Positions 16,384-26,834 are shown, counted from the first letter of the stretch. The stretch: DNA of 64,000 nt from Bacillota bacterium (GCA_023408815.1 JAEYJO010000080.1:1-64000); one strand, 5' to 3'. Numbers and translations: made by a program. The notes: generated by a model not told the origin, from the letters alone.

Positions 16384-19300
16384 ATGTTTGATGTGAAAAT
16401 GCCCATCCCGGAAGCGCCGCTTTACCGCCCTGAATTTGAACACGACAACTGCGGTATCGGTGCCTGCGTTAATATCAAAGGTAAAAAAAGTCATGAAACA
16501 GTTGAAAATGCCCTCAAAATAGTGGAGAATCTGGAGCACAGAGCCGGAAAAGATGCAGAAGGAAAGACAGGTGACGGTGTTGGAATCCTGACACAGGTAC
16601 CTCACAAATTCATGGTGAAAGTTACCGCTCCTCTGGGAATTACGCTTGGCGGAGAAAGAGAATACGGAGTAGGAATGTTCTTCTTCCCGCAGGAGGAAAT
16701 GAAGAGAAACCAAGCGATGAAAATGTTCGAAATCATCGTGGAAAAAGAAGGTCTGACCTTCCTCGGCTGGCGGAAGGTGGAAACCGTTCCCTCCGTGCTT
16801 GGACATAAAGCAGTAGAATGTATGCCCTATATTATGCAGGGCTTTGTTAAAAAGCCGGCGAATGTGGAAAAAGGTCTCGCCTTTGACCGTATGCTCTACA
16901 TCGTGCGCCGCGTATTCGAGCAGTCCGGCGACAATACCTATGTAGTATCCCTCTCCAGCAGGACCGTTGTATATAAAGGAATGTTCCTGGTAGGACAGCT
17001 TCGCACCTTCTTTTCCGATTTGCAGGATAAGGATTACGAATCAGCCATTGCTGTGGTACATTCCCGCTTTTCGACCAATACCAATCCAAGCTGGGAGAGA
17101 GCGCATCCTAACCGCTTCATCGTGCACAACGGCGAAATCAATACGATTCGCGGAAATGCGGATAAGATGCTGGCCAGAGAGGAGAATATGGAATCCGAAC
17201 ATCTGAACGGACAGCTCCATAAAGTACTTCCTGTAGTAAATGCTTCCGGTTCCGACTCCGCCATGCTGGATAACACTCTGGAATTCCTCGTTATGAGCGG
17301 TATGGATCTGCCCCTTGCGGTGATGATTACCATTCCTGAGCCCTGGGCGAATAATAAGACGATGAATCAGCATAAAAAAGATTTTTATCAATATTACGCC
17401 ACCATGATGGAGCCGTGGGACGGCCCTGCCTCCATTTTGTTCTCGGACGGAGATATTATGGGCGCTGTGCTCGACCGTAACGGACTTCGGCCATCCCGTT
17501 ATATAATAACGGATGACGGACAGCTCATTCTTTCTTCTGAAGTAGGCGTACTGGATATAGACCCGACGAAAATAATAGTGAAGGAAAGACTCCGTCCGGG
17601 CAAGATGCTCCTTGTGGACATGGTGAAGGGAGAGGTTATCGACGACGATAAGTTGAAGGAACGATATGCTTGTTCTCAGCCTTACGGCGAGTGGCTGGAT
17701 AATAATCTCGTTACGTTAAAAAGCCTGCATATCCCCAACCAAAGAGTACCGGAATTCACCGATGAGGAAAGACAGCGCATGCAGAAGGCGTTCGGCTACT
17801 CTTATGAAGAATTGAAGACAAGTATTCTCCCCATGGCGAGAAACGGTGGGGAGGCTATTGCGGCAATGGGCGTGGATACTCCGCTCCCGGTGCTGAGCAA
17901 GACCTACCATCCATTGTTCCACTACTTCAAACAGCTTTTTGCACAGGTAACCAATCCGCCCATTGACGCCATCCGGGAGGAGGTAGTGACCTCTACCACG
18001 GTATATATCGGAACGGAAGGAAATGTGTTGGAGGAGACACCGAAGAACTGTAACGTACTGCAGATCAATAACCCGATTCTTACAAATACGGATTTGCTGA
18101 AAATCAAGAGTATGAAGGTGGATGGCTTCAAAGTAGAAGTGGTGCCCATTACCTATTATAAGAACACCAGTCTGGAACGGGCCATAGAGCGGCTGTACGT
18201 AGAGGTGGACAGAGCCTATAGAGAAGGCGGTAATATCCTTATCCTTTCGGACCGCGGTGTGGATGAGAATCATGTAGCGATTCCGTCCCTGTTAGCGGTA
18301 TCCGCTTTGAACCAGCATCTGGTCAAAACGAAAAAAAGAACGAGCGTTGCATTGATTCTGGAATCGGGAGAGCCGAGGGAGGTGCATCATTTTGCTACTC
18401 TTCTGGGCTATGGGGCATGCGCCATCAATCCGTATCTGGCGCTGGAGTCTATCAAAGAGCTGATCGGCAACAAGATGCTGGACAAAGATTACTATGCGGC
18501 AGTGGATGATTACAACAACGCCGTTTTGCACGGAATCGTGAAAATTGCTTCTAAAATGGGTATCTCTACCATTCAGTCCTATCAAGGCTCCCAGATATTC
18601 GAAGCTATTGGTATAAACTATGACGTCATCAACAGATATTTTACAAATACCGTATGCCGTGTAGGCGGCATCACTTTAAAGGATTTAGAAAAGCAAGTAG
18701 ACGAATTGCATTCGGGAGCCTTTGACCCGTTAGACCTTCAAACCGATTTGACGCTGGACAGCTTGGGACATCATAAGATGAGAAGCGGAGCGGATGAACA
18801 TCTTTACAATCCGGCTACCATTCATCTGCTGCAGCAGTCTACAAAGCGCGGCGATTACGGTATGTTCAAGCAGTATACTCAGCTTGTGAATGATGAAACC
18901 TCTGTTAAAAACTTAAGAGGACTTATGGATTTTAACTATCCCGAGCAGAGCATTCCGCTGGAGGAAGTGGAGAGTGTGGAAGAGATCGTCACCAGATTCA
19001 AGACGGGCGCTATGTCTTATGGTTCCATTTCCAGAGAAGCCCATGAGACGATGGCAATAGCCATGAACACGCTGAAGGGTAAATCCAACTCAGGAGAAGG
19101 CGGAGAGGACCTGGAGCGCCTGACCATAGGGCAGGATGGACTTAACCGCTGCTCAGCCATCAAGCAGGTGGCCAGCGGACGCTTTGGTGTGACCAGCCGC
19201 TACCTCGTCAGTGCCAAAGAAATACAGATTAAGATGGCACAGGGAGCAAAGCCCGGTGAAGGGGGACATTTGCCCGGAGAAAAGGTATATCCGTGGGTGG

Positions 19301-20931
19301 CGAAGACGAGACACTCGACTCCCGGCGTAGGCTTGATTTCCCCGCCGCCTCACCACGACATTTATTCCATCGAGGATTTGGCGGAGTTGATTTATGATTT
19401 GAAGAATTCCAATAAAGATGCCAGAATTTCTGTAAAACTTGTTTCGGAAGCGGGTGTGGGAACGGTTGCTGCTGGTGTTGCCAAGGCGGGGGCGCAAGTT
19501 ATCCTCGTATCGGGCTATGACGGCGGTACCGGAGCAGCTCCGAGAAACTCCATCCACAATGCGGGACTTCCGTGGGAGTTAGGCCTTGCGGAAACCCATC
19601 AGACGCTCATTATGAACGGTCTGAGAGGAAAAGTGCGCATCGAGACGGACGGTAAGCTCATGAGCGGACGCGACGTGGCTATCGCGGCGATTCTCGGCGC
19701 GGAGGAATTCGGCTTTGCGACAGCGCCGCTTGTAACCATGGGCTGCGTTATGATGAGAGTATGTAATCTGGATACCTGTCCGGTGGGCGTGGCGACACAG
19801 AATCCGGAGCTTAGAAAGAACTTCAAGGGTAAACCGGAATATGTTGTGAATTTTATGAAATTTATTGCGACAGAGCTTCGGGAGTATATGGCGAAGCTGG
19901 GCGTGCGCTCCATCGATGAACTGGTAGGACGTACGGATCTGCTGAAGATGAAGGAAAGTCTGACGAAGAGACAGCAGCAGGTGGATTTGGTACAGATTCT
20001 CGCCAATCCTTATGCAGGCAGTCAGGAGAAGATGACCTTCGATCCTAAGCTGGTATACGATTTCCATTTGGAGAAGACCTTGGATGAGAAGGTATTGTTA
20101 AAACAGCTTTCCGGAGCGATTGCCAAGGGGACGAAACGAAGCATAGAGGTGGATGTGAAAAACACGGACCGTGCGTTTGGAACGATCCTCGGCTCGGAAA
20201 TTACCAAGCAGCTCGGAGATAGCGTGGAGGAAGACAGCTACCGCATTTTATGCAAGGGCACGGGAGGACAGAGTTTTGGCGCATTTATCCCCCGGGGACT
20301 TACGTTAGAGCTGGTAGGCGACAGCAACGACTATTTTGCCAAAGGCTTATCCGGCGGCAAGCTGATCGTTTATCCTCCGGCAGGAAGCGGATTCAAGGCA
20401 GAGGACAATATCATTATAGGAAACGTTGCCCTATATGGTGCGACAAGCGGAAAAGTGTTTATAAACGGTATGGCGGGAGAGCGGTTCTGCGTTCGTAATT
20501 CCGGCGCCCATGCGGTAGTAGAGGGAGTAGGAGACCACGGCTGCGAATATATGACCGGAGGACGCGTGGTGGTACTGGGGCCTACGGGTAAGAACTTTGC
20601 AGCGGGCATGAACGGCGGTATCGCTTATGTGCTGGATGAAAACAACGACTTGTACATCCGGTTGAATAAAGAGATGGTTTCTTCTCACGAGCTGACTTCC
20701 AAATACGATGTACTGGAGCTTAAGGAAATGATAAAGGAGCATGTGGCTCTTACCAATTCGGCAAAGGGAAAGAAGATTCTCGATAACTTCAAGGATTATC
20801 TGCCGAAATTCAAGAAAATCATTCCTCATGACTATGAAAGAATGCTGACGACTATCGTGCAGATGGAAGAAAAGGGACTTAGTGCGGAGCAGGCACAAAT
20901 AGAAGCATTCTACGCAAACAGCGCGAAGTAG
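16384..20931 (+). CDS. gltB: Glutamate synthase (NADPH) large subunit
   Basis: A 1515-residue protein of the expected full length. It hydrolyses glutamine at an N-terminal amidotransferase domain and passes ammonia through a tunnel to the FMN site, where 2-oxoglutarate becomes glutamate. Cys23 (HDNCGIG) would become the N-terminal nucleophile after propeptide removal. The central and FMN-binding domains follow; the [3Fe-4S] cysteines are seen near residue 1120 (GCVMMRVCNLDTCPVGV). The C-terminal glutamate-synthase beta-helix (GXXGG repeats) ends near 1470. AAAGGAG precedes the ATG. Forms an operon with gltD 21 bp downstream. Confidence 0.97.
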   Translation: MFDVKMPIPEAPLYRPEFEHDNCGIGACVNIKGKKSHETVENALKIVENLEHRAGKDAEGKTGDGVGILTQVPHKFMVKVTAPLGITLGGEREYGVGMFFFPQEEMKRNQAMKMFEIIVEKEGLTFLGWRKVETVPSVLGHKAVECMPYIMQGFVKKPANVEKGLAFDRMLYIVRRVFEQSGDNTYVVSLSSRTVVYKGMFLVGQLRTFFSDLQDKDYESAIAVVHSRFSTNTNPSWERAHPNRFIVHNGEINTIRGNADKMLAREENMESEHLNGQLHKVLPVVNASGSDSAMLDNTLEFLVMSGMDLPLAVMITIPEPWANNKTMNQHKKDFYQYYATMMEPWDGPASILFSDGDIMGAVLDRNGLRPSRYIITDDGQLILSSEVGVLDIDPTKIIVKERLRPGKMLLVDMVKGEVIDDDKLKERYACSQPYGEWLDNNLVTLKSLHIPNQRVPEFTDEERQRMQKAFGYSYEELKTSILPMARNGGEAIAAMGVDTPLPVLSKTYHPLFHYFKQLFAQVTNPPIDAIREEVVTSTTVYIGTEGNVLEETPKNCNVLQINNPILTNTDLLKIKSMKVDGFKVEVVPITYYKNTSLERAIERLYVEVDRAYREGGNILILSDRGVDENHVAIPSLLAVSALNQHLVKTKKRTSVALILESGEPREVHHFATLLGYGACAINPYLALESIKELIGNKMLDKDYYAAVDDYNNAVLHGIVKIASKMGISTIQSYQGSQIFEAIGINYDVINRYFTNTVCRVGGITLKDLEKQVDELHSGAFDPLDLQTDLTLDSLGHHKMRSGADEHLYNPATIHLLQQSTKRGDYGMFKQYTQLVNDETSVKNLRGLMDFNYPEQSIPLEEVESVEEIVTRFKTGAMSYGSISREAHETMAIAMNTLKGKSNSGEGGEDLERLTIGQDGLNRCSAIKQVASGRFGVTSRYLVSAKEIQIKMAQGAKPGEGGHLPGEKVYPWVAKTRHSTPGVGLISPPPHHDIYSIEDLAELIYDLKNSNKDARISVKLVSEAGVGTVAAGVAKAGAQVILVSGYDGGTGAAPRNSIHNAGLPWELGLAETHQTLIMNGLRGKVRIETDGKLMSGRDVAIAAILGAEEFGFATAPLVTMGCVMMRVCNLDTCPVGVATQNPELRKNFKGKPEYVVNFMKFIATELREYMAKLGVRSIDELVGRTDLLKMKESLTKRQQQVDLVQILANPYAGSQEKMTFDPKLVYDFHLEKTLDEKVLLKQLSGAIAKGTKRSIEVDVKNTDRAFGTILGSEITKQLGDSVEEDSYRILCKGTGGQSFGAFIPRGLTLELVGDSNDYFAKGLSGGKLIVYPPAGSGFKAEDNIIIGNVALYGATSGKVFINGMAGERFCVRNSGAHAVVEGVGDHGCEYMTGGRVVVLGPTGKNFAAGMNGGIAYVLDENNDLYIRLNKEMVSSHELTSKYDVLELKEMIKEHVALTNSAKGKKILDNFKDYLPKFKKIIPHDYERMLTTIVQMEEKGLSAEQAQIEAFYANSAK

Positions 20932-20952
20932 GAAGGAAAGGAGGCGTATACG

Positions 20953-22446
20953 ATGGGAAAACCAACAGGATTTATGGATTATAACAGGGAAGTTTCCAAG
21001 GAAACGGAACCGAAAAAGAGAATTAAGAATTTCGATGAATTTCACGAGCATCTTCCGAAGGAAAAACAGAGAATTCAAGGGGCCAGATGTATGGACTGCG
21101 GAGTACCTTTCTGCCAGTCCGGCGTGAATCTGGGCGGCATGACTTCCGGCTGTCCTCTTCACAATCTGATACCGGAGTGGAACGATTTGGTATTTACAGG
21201 AAATTGGCAGCAGGCATACAATCGTCTGAAAAAAACTAACAGTTTCCCGGAATTTACCGCCAGAGTGTGTCCTGCACCCTGTGAAGGAGCGTGCACTTGC
21301 GGGTTGAACGGCAGTCCCGTGGCAATCAAGGAAAATGAATATGCCATTATTGAAAATGCTTATGCGGAGGGCTATGCGTCTGCGAAACCGCCTAAGGTGC
21401 GCACCGGAAAGCGTGTGGCGGTAGTAGGCAGCGGACCGGCAGGGCTTGCAGCGGCAGATCAGTTGAATAAAAGAGGACATCAGGTAACCGTATTTGAACG
21501 CTCAGACCGTATGGGAGGGTTGTTGATGTATGGAATTCCGAATATGAAATTAGATAAGAGCGTAGTGGAGCGCAAAATAAAGATCATGGAAGAGGAGGGA
21601 GTAGTCTTCGTGGCTGGAACGGACGTAGGTAAGGATCTGACTCCGGAAAGCCTGCAAAAGGACTTCCATAGAGTTGTTCTGGCTTGCGGGTCCTCCAATC
21701 CGAGAGATATTTCTGCACCCGGAAGGGATGCACAGGGCATTTATTTCGCGGTGGATTTCCTTAAGGCGAATACGAAGAGCCTGCGGGATTCCAATCTTCA
21801 GGACGGAAACTATGTGAATACAAAGGATAAGCATGTGGTTATTATCGGAGGCGGTGATACGGGTAACGACTGTGTGGGCACATCTGTGCGTCATGGCTGT
21901 AAGTCCGTAACGCAGATAGAAATGATGCCCAAAGCGCCGGATGCGCGCACCGAGAATAATCCCTGGCCGGAATGGCCGAAGGTCTGCAAGACGGATTACG
22001 GTCAGGAGGAGGCGATTGCGGTATTCGGACACGATCCCCGCATCTATGAATCTACGGTGAAGGAGTTCATCAAGGATAAAAACGGACGTTTGAAGAGCGT
22101 AAAAATTGTAAAGCTCGCTTGGGAAAAAGATGAAAAGACAGGCCGTATGAACATGAAAGAGGTTCCGGGAAGTGAGCAGACGCTTCCGGCGGATGTGGTC
22201 CTCATTGCGGCAGGCTTCCTCGGCAGCCAGAAGTACGTGACGGAGGCCTTCAAAGTGGAGACCGATGAAAGGACCAACGTTAAGACCGCTCCGGGAGCAT
22301 ATGAAACCAACGTGAAGAACATTTTCGCTGCCGGCGATATGCGCAGAGGACAGTCATTAGTCGTATGGGCTATCCGTGAAGGAATGGAAGCCGCCAGAGC
22401 GGTAGATGAGAGTCTGATGGGCTACAGTAACCTAAACGTGCAATAA
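20953..22446 (+). CDS. gltD: Glutamate synthase small subunit
   Basis: A 497-residue flavoprotein that feeds electrons from NAD(P)H to the large subunit. N-terminal cysteines (RCMDCGVPFCQSG, SGCPLHN, CPAPCEGACTCG) bind two [4Fe-4S] clusters. The FAD Rossmann motif is VVGSGPAGLAAA (about 157-168) and the NAD(P)H motif is VIIGGGDTGNDC (about 297). A strong AAAGGAGG ribosome binding site sits between gltB and this ATG. Operon partner of gltB; a terminator follows. Confidence 0.97.
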   Translation: MGKPTGFMDYNREVSKETEPKKRIKNFDEFHEHLPKEKQRIQGARCMDCGVPFCQSGVNLGGMTSGCPLHNLIPEWNDLVFTGNWQQAYNRLKKTNSFPEFTARVCPAPCEGACTCGLNGSPVAIKENEYAIIENAYAEGYASAKPPKVRTGKRVAVVGSGPAGLAAADQLNKRGHQVTVFERSDRMGGLLMYGIPNMKLDKSVVERKIKIMEEEGVVFVAGTDVGKDLTPESLQKDFHRVVLACGSSNPRDISAPGRDAQGIYFAVDFLKANTKSLRDSNLQDGNYVNTKDKHVVIIGGGDTGNDCVGTSVRHGCKSVTQIEMMPKAPDARTENNPWPEWPKVCKTDYGQEEAIAVFGHDPRIYESTVKEFIKDKNGRLKSVKIVKLAWEKDEKTGRMNMKEVPGSEQTLPADVVLIAAGFLGSQKYVTEAFKVETDERTNVKTAPGAYETNVKNIFAAGDMRRGQSLVVWAIREGMEAARAVDESLMGYSNLNVQ

Positions 22447-22460
22447 AGAAATTATTTAAA

Positions 22461-22510
22461 AAAGAGGATATTTACCGGGAACTTATGGTAGATATCCTCT
22501 TTACTTTTTT
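22461..22510 (+). terminator. Terminator of gltBD
   Basis: AAAGAGGATAT (22461-22471) pairs perfectly with ATATCCTCTTT (22492-22502), followed by a T-rich run. Confidence 0.85.
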
Positions 22511-23225
22511 ACTTATTGTAGTAATTGTGCAGTATAGTCTCCAATAAGCTTCTATCCATTTCGGTAGTGATTATATCGGAGATATTTTTTTTTTTGAATT
22601 GATCAATAGATTAAGGGTATCGAGCCCACAAGGTGTTAATGTGGATAAGATATCCAGTTTTAAAGTCAGCTTTCTGTCCCTGACCGGTATATCTTCCATG
22701 GTGTCCATGGAATTCTTAATGATCGGATACAATAAAAATACGATTCTGGTAATGGGTGTGTGCATGCGAGCAGAAACCGGATTATAACTATTTGAAGAAT
22801 CCTGAAATTAGGATATATGAACTTCGGGAGGGAGCGCTGGCGAAGACGACCGTGTATTTGCAGGAAAACCTTCATTCAGTTCAGATTGTTGCTTTCGGAA
22901 ATGAATATGCGTTATCAATTAGTACTTCTGAAGAGATAACCGCCGAAATATACCTGATTTAGCGGTGAGAAAGAGAAATTACTGTGGCGATCCGGGGAAA
23001 ACTGTAGAAATTTAAAAGAGACCGGTGTAAATATTATCAAGATTCCTTTTAACTATCCTCTTTTTGTGACGATAAAAATCCTAAGGTTTTGAAAAGAGGA
23101 GATTTTGCCATTTTGACAGTTTACTTGCATTTTGTCGAAAATACGAAATTTTTCTTCTTTTTAAATCAGCGACAATATAATGGATACCTTCTTTAATTTG
23201 CCGGACATTTGTCAGAAAGAGTGAA
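22511..23225. other. Probable decayed coding sequence, no family recognised
   Basis: About 700 bases with only short, overlapping open frames on both strands (for example 22756-22962 plus). One frame contains a protein-like stretch (IRIYELREGALAKTTVYLQ) but no good start or ribosome binding site. The region reads as an eroded gene between gltD and the MarR promoter. Confidence 0.35.
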
Positions 23226-23266
23226 TTGACAACAGAAATAAAGTGCGTTATATTTGTATGTACAAA
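23226..23266 (+). promoter_or_regulatory. Promoter and palindromic operator of the MarR-nitroreductase operon
   Basis: TTGACA (23226-23231) and TATATT (23249-23254) are 17 bp apart. TTTGTA-TG-TACAAA (23253-23266) is a perfect dyad beginning at the -10 box. It is well placed for repression by the MarR protein encoded next. Confidence 0.7.
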
Positions 23267-23282
23267 CAAAAGAGGTGATTTA

Positions 23283-23738
23283 TTGGATAATCCATGTAAT
23301 ACTAATGAGCAGGACTGCAGGCTGAATAGCTGTTTGTTTTTTTCTTCAGCTAAACTGGCACGTGTGTTCGGGAAAATAGCGGACGAAGCCTTTCGGAAAA
23401 GCGGGCTGTCCCCGAGCCATGCGCTGCTTTTATACCTTGTCAACCAGAGAGGCATCATGCAACAGAAAGAGATTGGGGAACTGCTGCATCTGACACCTTC
23501 AACCATCACGCGTTTTGTTGATAAGCTTGAAAACAAAAAATTGATCTATAGAAAAACAGATGGAAAGAATGTCTATATCAGCACCACAGAGACAGGGTTG
23601 TTTTTACAATCTGAAATTATAAAAGCATGGAATGACCTTCATGCCATGTATAAGGATATTCTGACAGAGGAGGAAACCAGGCAGTTTATTGCACTTAGCG
23701 GGAAGCTGTTGAGGAGACTGGAAAACCCACAGGATTAG
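23283..23738 (+). CDS. MarR-family transcriptional regulator
   Basis: About 151 residues with a MarR winged helix (QKEIGELLHLTPSTITRFVDKLENKKLIYRKTDGKNVYISTTETG). The TTG at 23283 is chosen because AGAGGTG is 7 bases upstream and because the earlier in-frame codon (23226) is the -35 hexamer of the promoter. Several N-terminal Cys (CNTNEQDCRLNSC) could give a redox- or metal-responsive switch, a fit with the nitroreductase genes behind it (inference). Confidence 0.85.
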   Translation: MDNPCNTNEQDCRLNSCLFFSSAKLARVFGKIADEAFRKSGLSPSHALLLYLVNQRGIMQQKEIGELLHLTPSTITRFVDKLENKKLIYRKTDGKNVYISTTETGLFLQSEIIKAWNDLHAMYKDILTEEETRQFIALSGKLLRRLENPQD

Positions 23739-23774
23739 TTTTATTTTTATGAGATATATTTGGAGGTGTTTGAA

Positions 23775-24284
23775 ATGGAGGAAATATTTAATCGAAGAAG
23801 TATACGCAAATATAAGGATCAGGCCGTGGAGCCGGAAAAGATTGATCGATTGCTGAGGGCCGCTATGCAGGCTCCATCTGCGGCCAATCAGCAGCCGTGG
23901 GAATTTATTGTCGTAACAGAAAAAGAAACGCTCAAAAAACTTTCTGAGGTGTCCCCCTACGCAAAGCCGGTTGCAGGATCAGCTGTAACCGTTGTTCTTT
24001 TGGCAGATGAGAATGAATTGAAAGTGCCTACAGCATGGCAACAGGATATGGGGGCGGCAGCAGAAAACCTTTTACTGGAAGCCGCCTATTTGAAACTTGG
24101 AGGCGTATGGCTTGGTATAGCAACGGCCGCCTCTGCAGCAGAAAATGTAAGGGCCTTTTTTGACTTGCCTGATAGGATTAAACCATTTGCTTTAATTTCG
24201 GTAGGTTATCCCGACGGACAGAAAAATGATTTTATCGATCGGTACAAAATCGAAAAGGTACATCATGAAAAGTGGACAGATTGA
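23775..24284 (+). CDS. Nitroreductase-family flavoprotein
   Basis: A 169-residue FMN-dependent oxidoreductase. N-terminal RRSIRKYKDQAVEPEKI and APSAANQQPWEF are the FMN-contacting segments of the family, and GGVWLGIA and FALISVGYP are the later conserved motifs. The ATG at 23775 has GGAGGTG upstream; the track-style longer frame begins inside that ribosome binding site. Likely co-transcribed with the MarR gene and acts in quinone/nitro compound reduction, probably using NAD(P)H. Confidence 0.88.
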   Translation: MEEIFNRRSIRKYKDQAVEPEKIDRLLRAAMQAPSAANQQPWEFIVVTEKETLKKLSEVSPYAKPVAGSAVTVVLLADENELKVPTAWQQDMGAAAENLLLEAAYLKLGGVWLGIATAASAAENVRAFFDLPDRIKPFALISVGYPDGQKNDFIDRYKIEKVHHEKWTD

Positions 24285-24387
24285 TTATACTGATCAAAAA
24301 CCAGTACAGGAAACCGTACAAAAAGATTCTGGCTGTATCAGGATATTAATCTTTATCAAAAGCTTGTAAAGATTGAGGAGGAAAGCT

Positions 24388-25239
24388 ATGAGATTAGATT
24401 TTTCTATTGAAGAAGCCATCCGTATACGCACCAGTGTGCGATCTTATTCAGATTGTTCATTGAATAATGCTACGCTAGAAAAACTCCATGCTTATATGAA
24501 GACTCTTTCAAACCCGTTTTCCGGCAGAGTCCGTTTTCGTTTGCTGGAATCGGATGTGATTGAGTCAGAAAAATTAGGCACTTACGGTATGATTAAAGGT
24601 GCAAAGTATTTTATCGGCGCAGCTGTTGAAAATGGAGATATGGCACTTGAGGCTCTGGGCTACGAATTAGAGCAGCTTGTTTTGTATGCGACTTCTTTGG
24701 AGCTTGGCACATGCTGGCTGGGCGGGACCTTTAACCGCGGCAGATTTGCGAAGGCGATGGAAGTTCAGCAAAATGAGGTTTTCCCCATCGTCACCCCAAT
24801 CGGTTACGCTAGTGACAAAAAGCGTATTGTGCCTTCTCTCATACGAAAGTTTGGTAAATTTGATCAGCGCAAGCCTTGGGATACCCTTTTCTTTGACAGC
24901 AGCTTTTCCGTCCCTCTTTTGCAAGAAGATGCCAAGGAATACGCGACTGTGCTGGAACATGTGCGTCTTGGACCTTCTGCTTCGAACCTTCAGCCATGGC
25001 GAGTCGTGCGTCAGGGATATACCTATCATTTTTACGAAGCAAAGAGCAAGGGCTACGCAGAACGAGCTCCCTATGATATTCAGAAGGTGGATATGGGTAT
25101 TGCCGCCTGCCACTTTCATTTGTCTGCCAAAGAAAAAGGATTGGATGGAGAATTTCAGAAATTATCCGGGGGTGTTCCGGATGCACCTGAAAATACGTGT
25201 TACATGTTTACATGGGCTGCAAAAGCAGAAATTGAATAA
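24388..25239 (+). CDS. Nitroreductase-family protein, TM1586-like
   Basis: A 283-residue protein that resembles a fused, two-half nitroreductase fold (TM1586/NiRdase type). The first half has IRTSVRSYSD and an LGTCWLGGTFNR motif; the second has LGPSASNLQPWRVV and a VDMGIAACHFHLSAKEKG helix. GAGGAGG precedes the ATG at 24388; the frame opens 15 bases earlier without support. Third gene in the MarR-led cluster, 103 bp after the previous nitroreductase. Confidence 0.82.
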   Translation: MRLDFSIEEAIRIRTSVRSYSDCSLNNATLEKLHAYMKTLSNPFSGRVRFRLLESDVIESEKLGTYGMIKGAKYFIGAAVENGDMALEALGYELEQLVLYATSLELGTCWLGGTFNRGRFAKAMEVQQNEVFPIVTPIGYASDKKRIVPSLIRKFGKFDQRKPWDTLFFDSSFSVPLLQEDAKEYATVLEHVRLGPSASNLQPWRVVRQGYTYHFYEAKSKGYAERAPYDIQKVDMGIAACHFHLSAKEKGLDGEFQKLSGGVPDAPENTCYMFTWAAKAEIE

Positions 25240-25430
25240 TCAGTCTGATCCTTTGGCTCAAAAACTACTGAACCGAATGCATGGCGGCGGATAACTATTA
25301 TTTGAACAGGCGTATGCGGATAATATCTTTCATATTTCGATTGAAAAATTAGGACAAGTGCGATATACTGCTTATCGAATACAGAGTTATATGTGGATTC
25401 TAAAGACAAAATCTACAAAAGCGGAAGGAT

Positions 25431-26834
25431 ATGAGTAAGGAAATGTCCGGTAATTCGATGCAAGAGAAAAATAATATAAAAGTTACGGGTATGGGAAAAA
25501 GTAATGCCATAACGGAAGGAGTAATCTGGAAACAGTTGCTCCTCTTCTTTTTCCCTATTTTGTTCGGCACCTTTTTTCAGCAGTTATATAATGCGATCGA
25601 TGCCATTATCGTGGGAAGATATGTGGGGAAGGAGGCGCTTTCTGCCGTGGGCGGAAGCACTAATACAGTGATCCAGCTAATCGTAGGCTTCTTCGTAGGT
25701 CTATCGAGCGGAGCCACTGTTATTATCTCCCAATATTACGGAGCGAAGAAGCAGGAGATGGTGGAATACGCGGTGCATACCGCTATCGCCTTCAGCGTGA
25801 TCGCGGGTCTTGTCATGTCGGCGGCAGGCATTATCACCGCCCCGGCGGTATTAAAAGCCATGAATACTCCGGAGGATGTACTTGGGCCGTCGGTTACTTT
25901 TCTTCGGATTTATTATTTAGGGATGGTAGGAAATCTCGTTTATAATATAGGTGCGGGAATACTCAGGGCGGTAGGAGATTCCAAACGGCCGCTGTACTTT
26001 CTGATCGTGAGCTGTTTGACCAATATCGTTCTCGATATGCTGCTCGTTGTAGGCTTTGGCATGGGAGTGGCAGGGGCGGCGTTAGCGACTATCATTTCCC
26101 AGGCGCTCAGCGCGGTATTGGTCATTATGCTGTTAGTAAGGACTTCGGATATGCACCGTCTGGTCCTTCGAAATATCCGTTTGGACAAGAGAATGCTGGC
26201 AAGAATCATCAGGATCGGATTCCCCGCAGGCATGCAGTCGATCATGTACAGTTCCTCTAACGTCATTATACAGGCCGGCATTAATTCTCTGGGAACGGAT
26301 ACCGTAGCGGCATGGACGGCCTATAGCAAGATAGACAGCATATTCTGGATGATCGTCAGTGCCTTTGGCATCTCTGTAACAACTTTTGTGGGACAGAACT
26401 ACGGAGCGGGGAAGAAAGAGCGGATGAGGAAGGGCGTGCGGATATGCATGGCTATGACCTTTGCCGCCACCTTTTTCATTTCCTTCGTATTATATTTTGG
26501 GGGAATATATTGCTACCGGCTGTTTACCACGGATGCTGCGGTAATCCGGATAGGGGTGGATATGCTGCGTTACCTCGTGCCGGTTTATTTCACATATGTG
26601 ACGATTGAGATTCTATCCGGAGCCCTGCGCGGTGTGGGCGACAGTTGGATCCCAATGCTTATATGTCTGATAGGGATATGCGCTCTGCGCGTAGCATGGC
26701 TTATGCTGGCGGTGCCGCTTCGAAAGAATATTTATACGATCATGTTCAGCTACCCGCTCACATGGGTGGTAACGACGATTCTGTTCGTTATATATTATTT
26801 GTTTTTCAGTAAAATCAAAGGGCGCCAAAAATAA
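25431..26834 (+). CDS. MATE-family efflux transporter
   Basis: A 467-residue, twelve-helix transporter of the MatE family. Diagnostic segments are FQQLYNAIDAIIVGRYVGKEALSAVGGS (helix 1-2 region) and GSGATVIISQYYGAKK, repeated in the second half as GISVTTFVGQNYGAGKKERM. These proteins exchange cationic drugs or metabolites for Na+ or H+. GGAAGG precedes the ATG. It lies 190 bp after the nitroreductase and could be controlled with it. Convergent with the LytTR gene. Confidence 0.9.
   Translation: MSKEMSGNSMQEKNNIKVTGMGKSNAITEGVIWKQLLLFFFPILFGTFFQQLYNAIDAIIVGRYVGKEALSAVGGSTNTVIQLIVGFFVGLSSGATVIISQYYGAKKQEMVEYAVHTAIAFSVIAGLVMSAAGIITAPAVLKAMNTPEDVLGPSVTFLRIYYLGMVGNLVYNIGAGILRAVGDSKRPLYFLIVSCLTNIVLDMLLVVGFGMGVAGAALATIISQALSAVLVIMLLVRTSDMHRLVLRNIRLDKRMLARIIRIGFPAGMQSIMYSSSNVIIQAGINSLGTDTVAAWTAYSKIDSIFWMIVSAFGISVTTFVGQNYGAGKKERMRKGVRICMAMTFAATFFISFVLYFGGIYCYRLFTTDAAVIRIGVDMLRYLVPVYFTYVTIEILSGALRGVGDSWIPMLICLIGICALRVAWLMLAVPLRKNIYTIMFSYPLTWVVTTILFVIYYLFFSKIKGRQK

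Noticed and set aside
16847..20609. Many long minus-strand open frames opposite gltB (for example 20431-21480)
   Set aside because: They are shadows of the codon usage of gltB and gltD, lack ribosome binding sites and match no family.
22571..22962. Short frames after gltD considered as small genes
   Set aside because: No good starts and frames overlap on both strands; reported as decayed sequence instead.
24677..25294. 205-codon plus-strand frame overlapping the TM1586-like nitroreductase
   Set aside because: Out-of-frame shadow; the nitroreductase frame has motifs and a ribosome binding site, this one does not.
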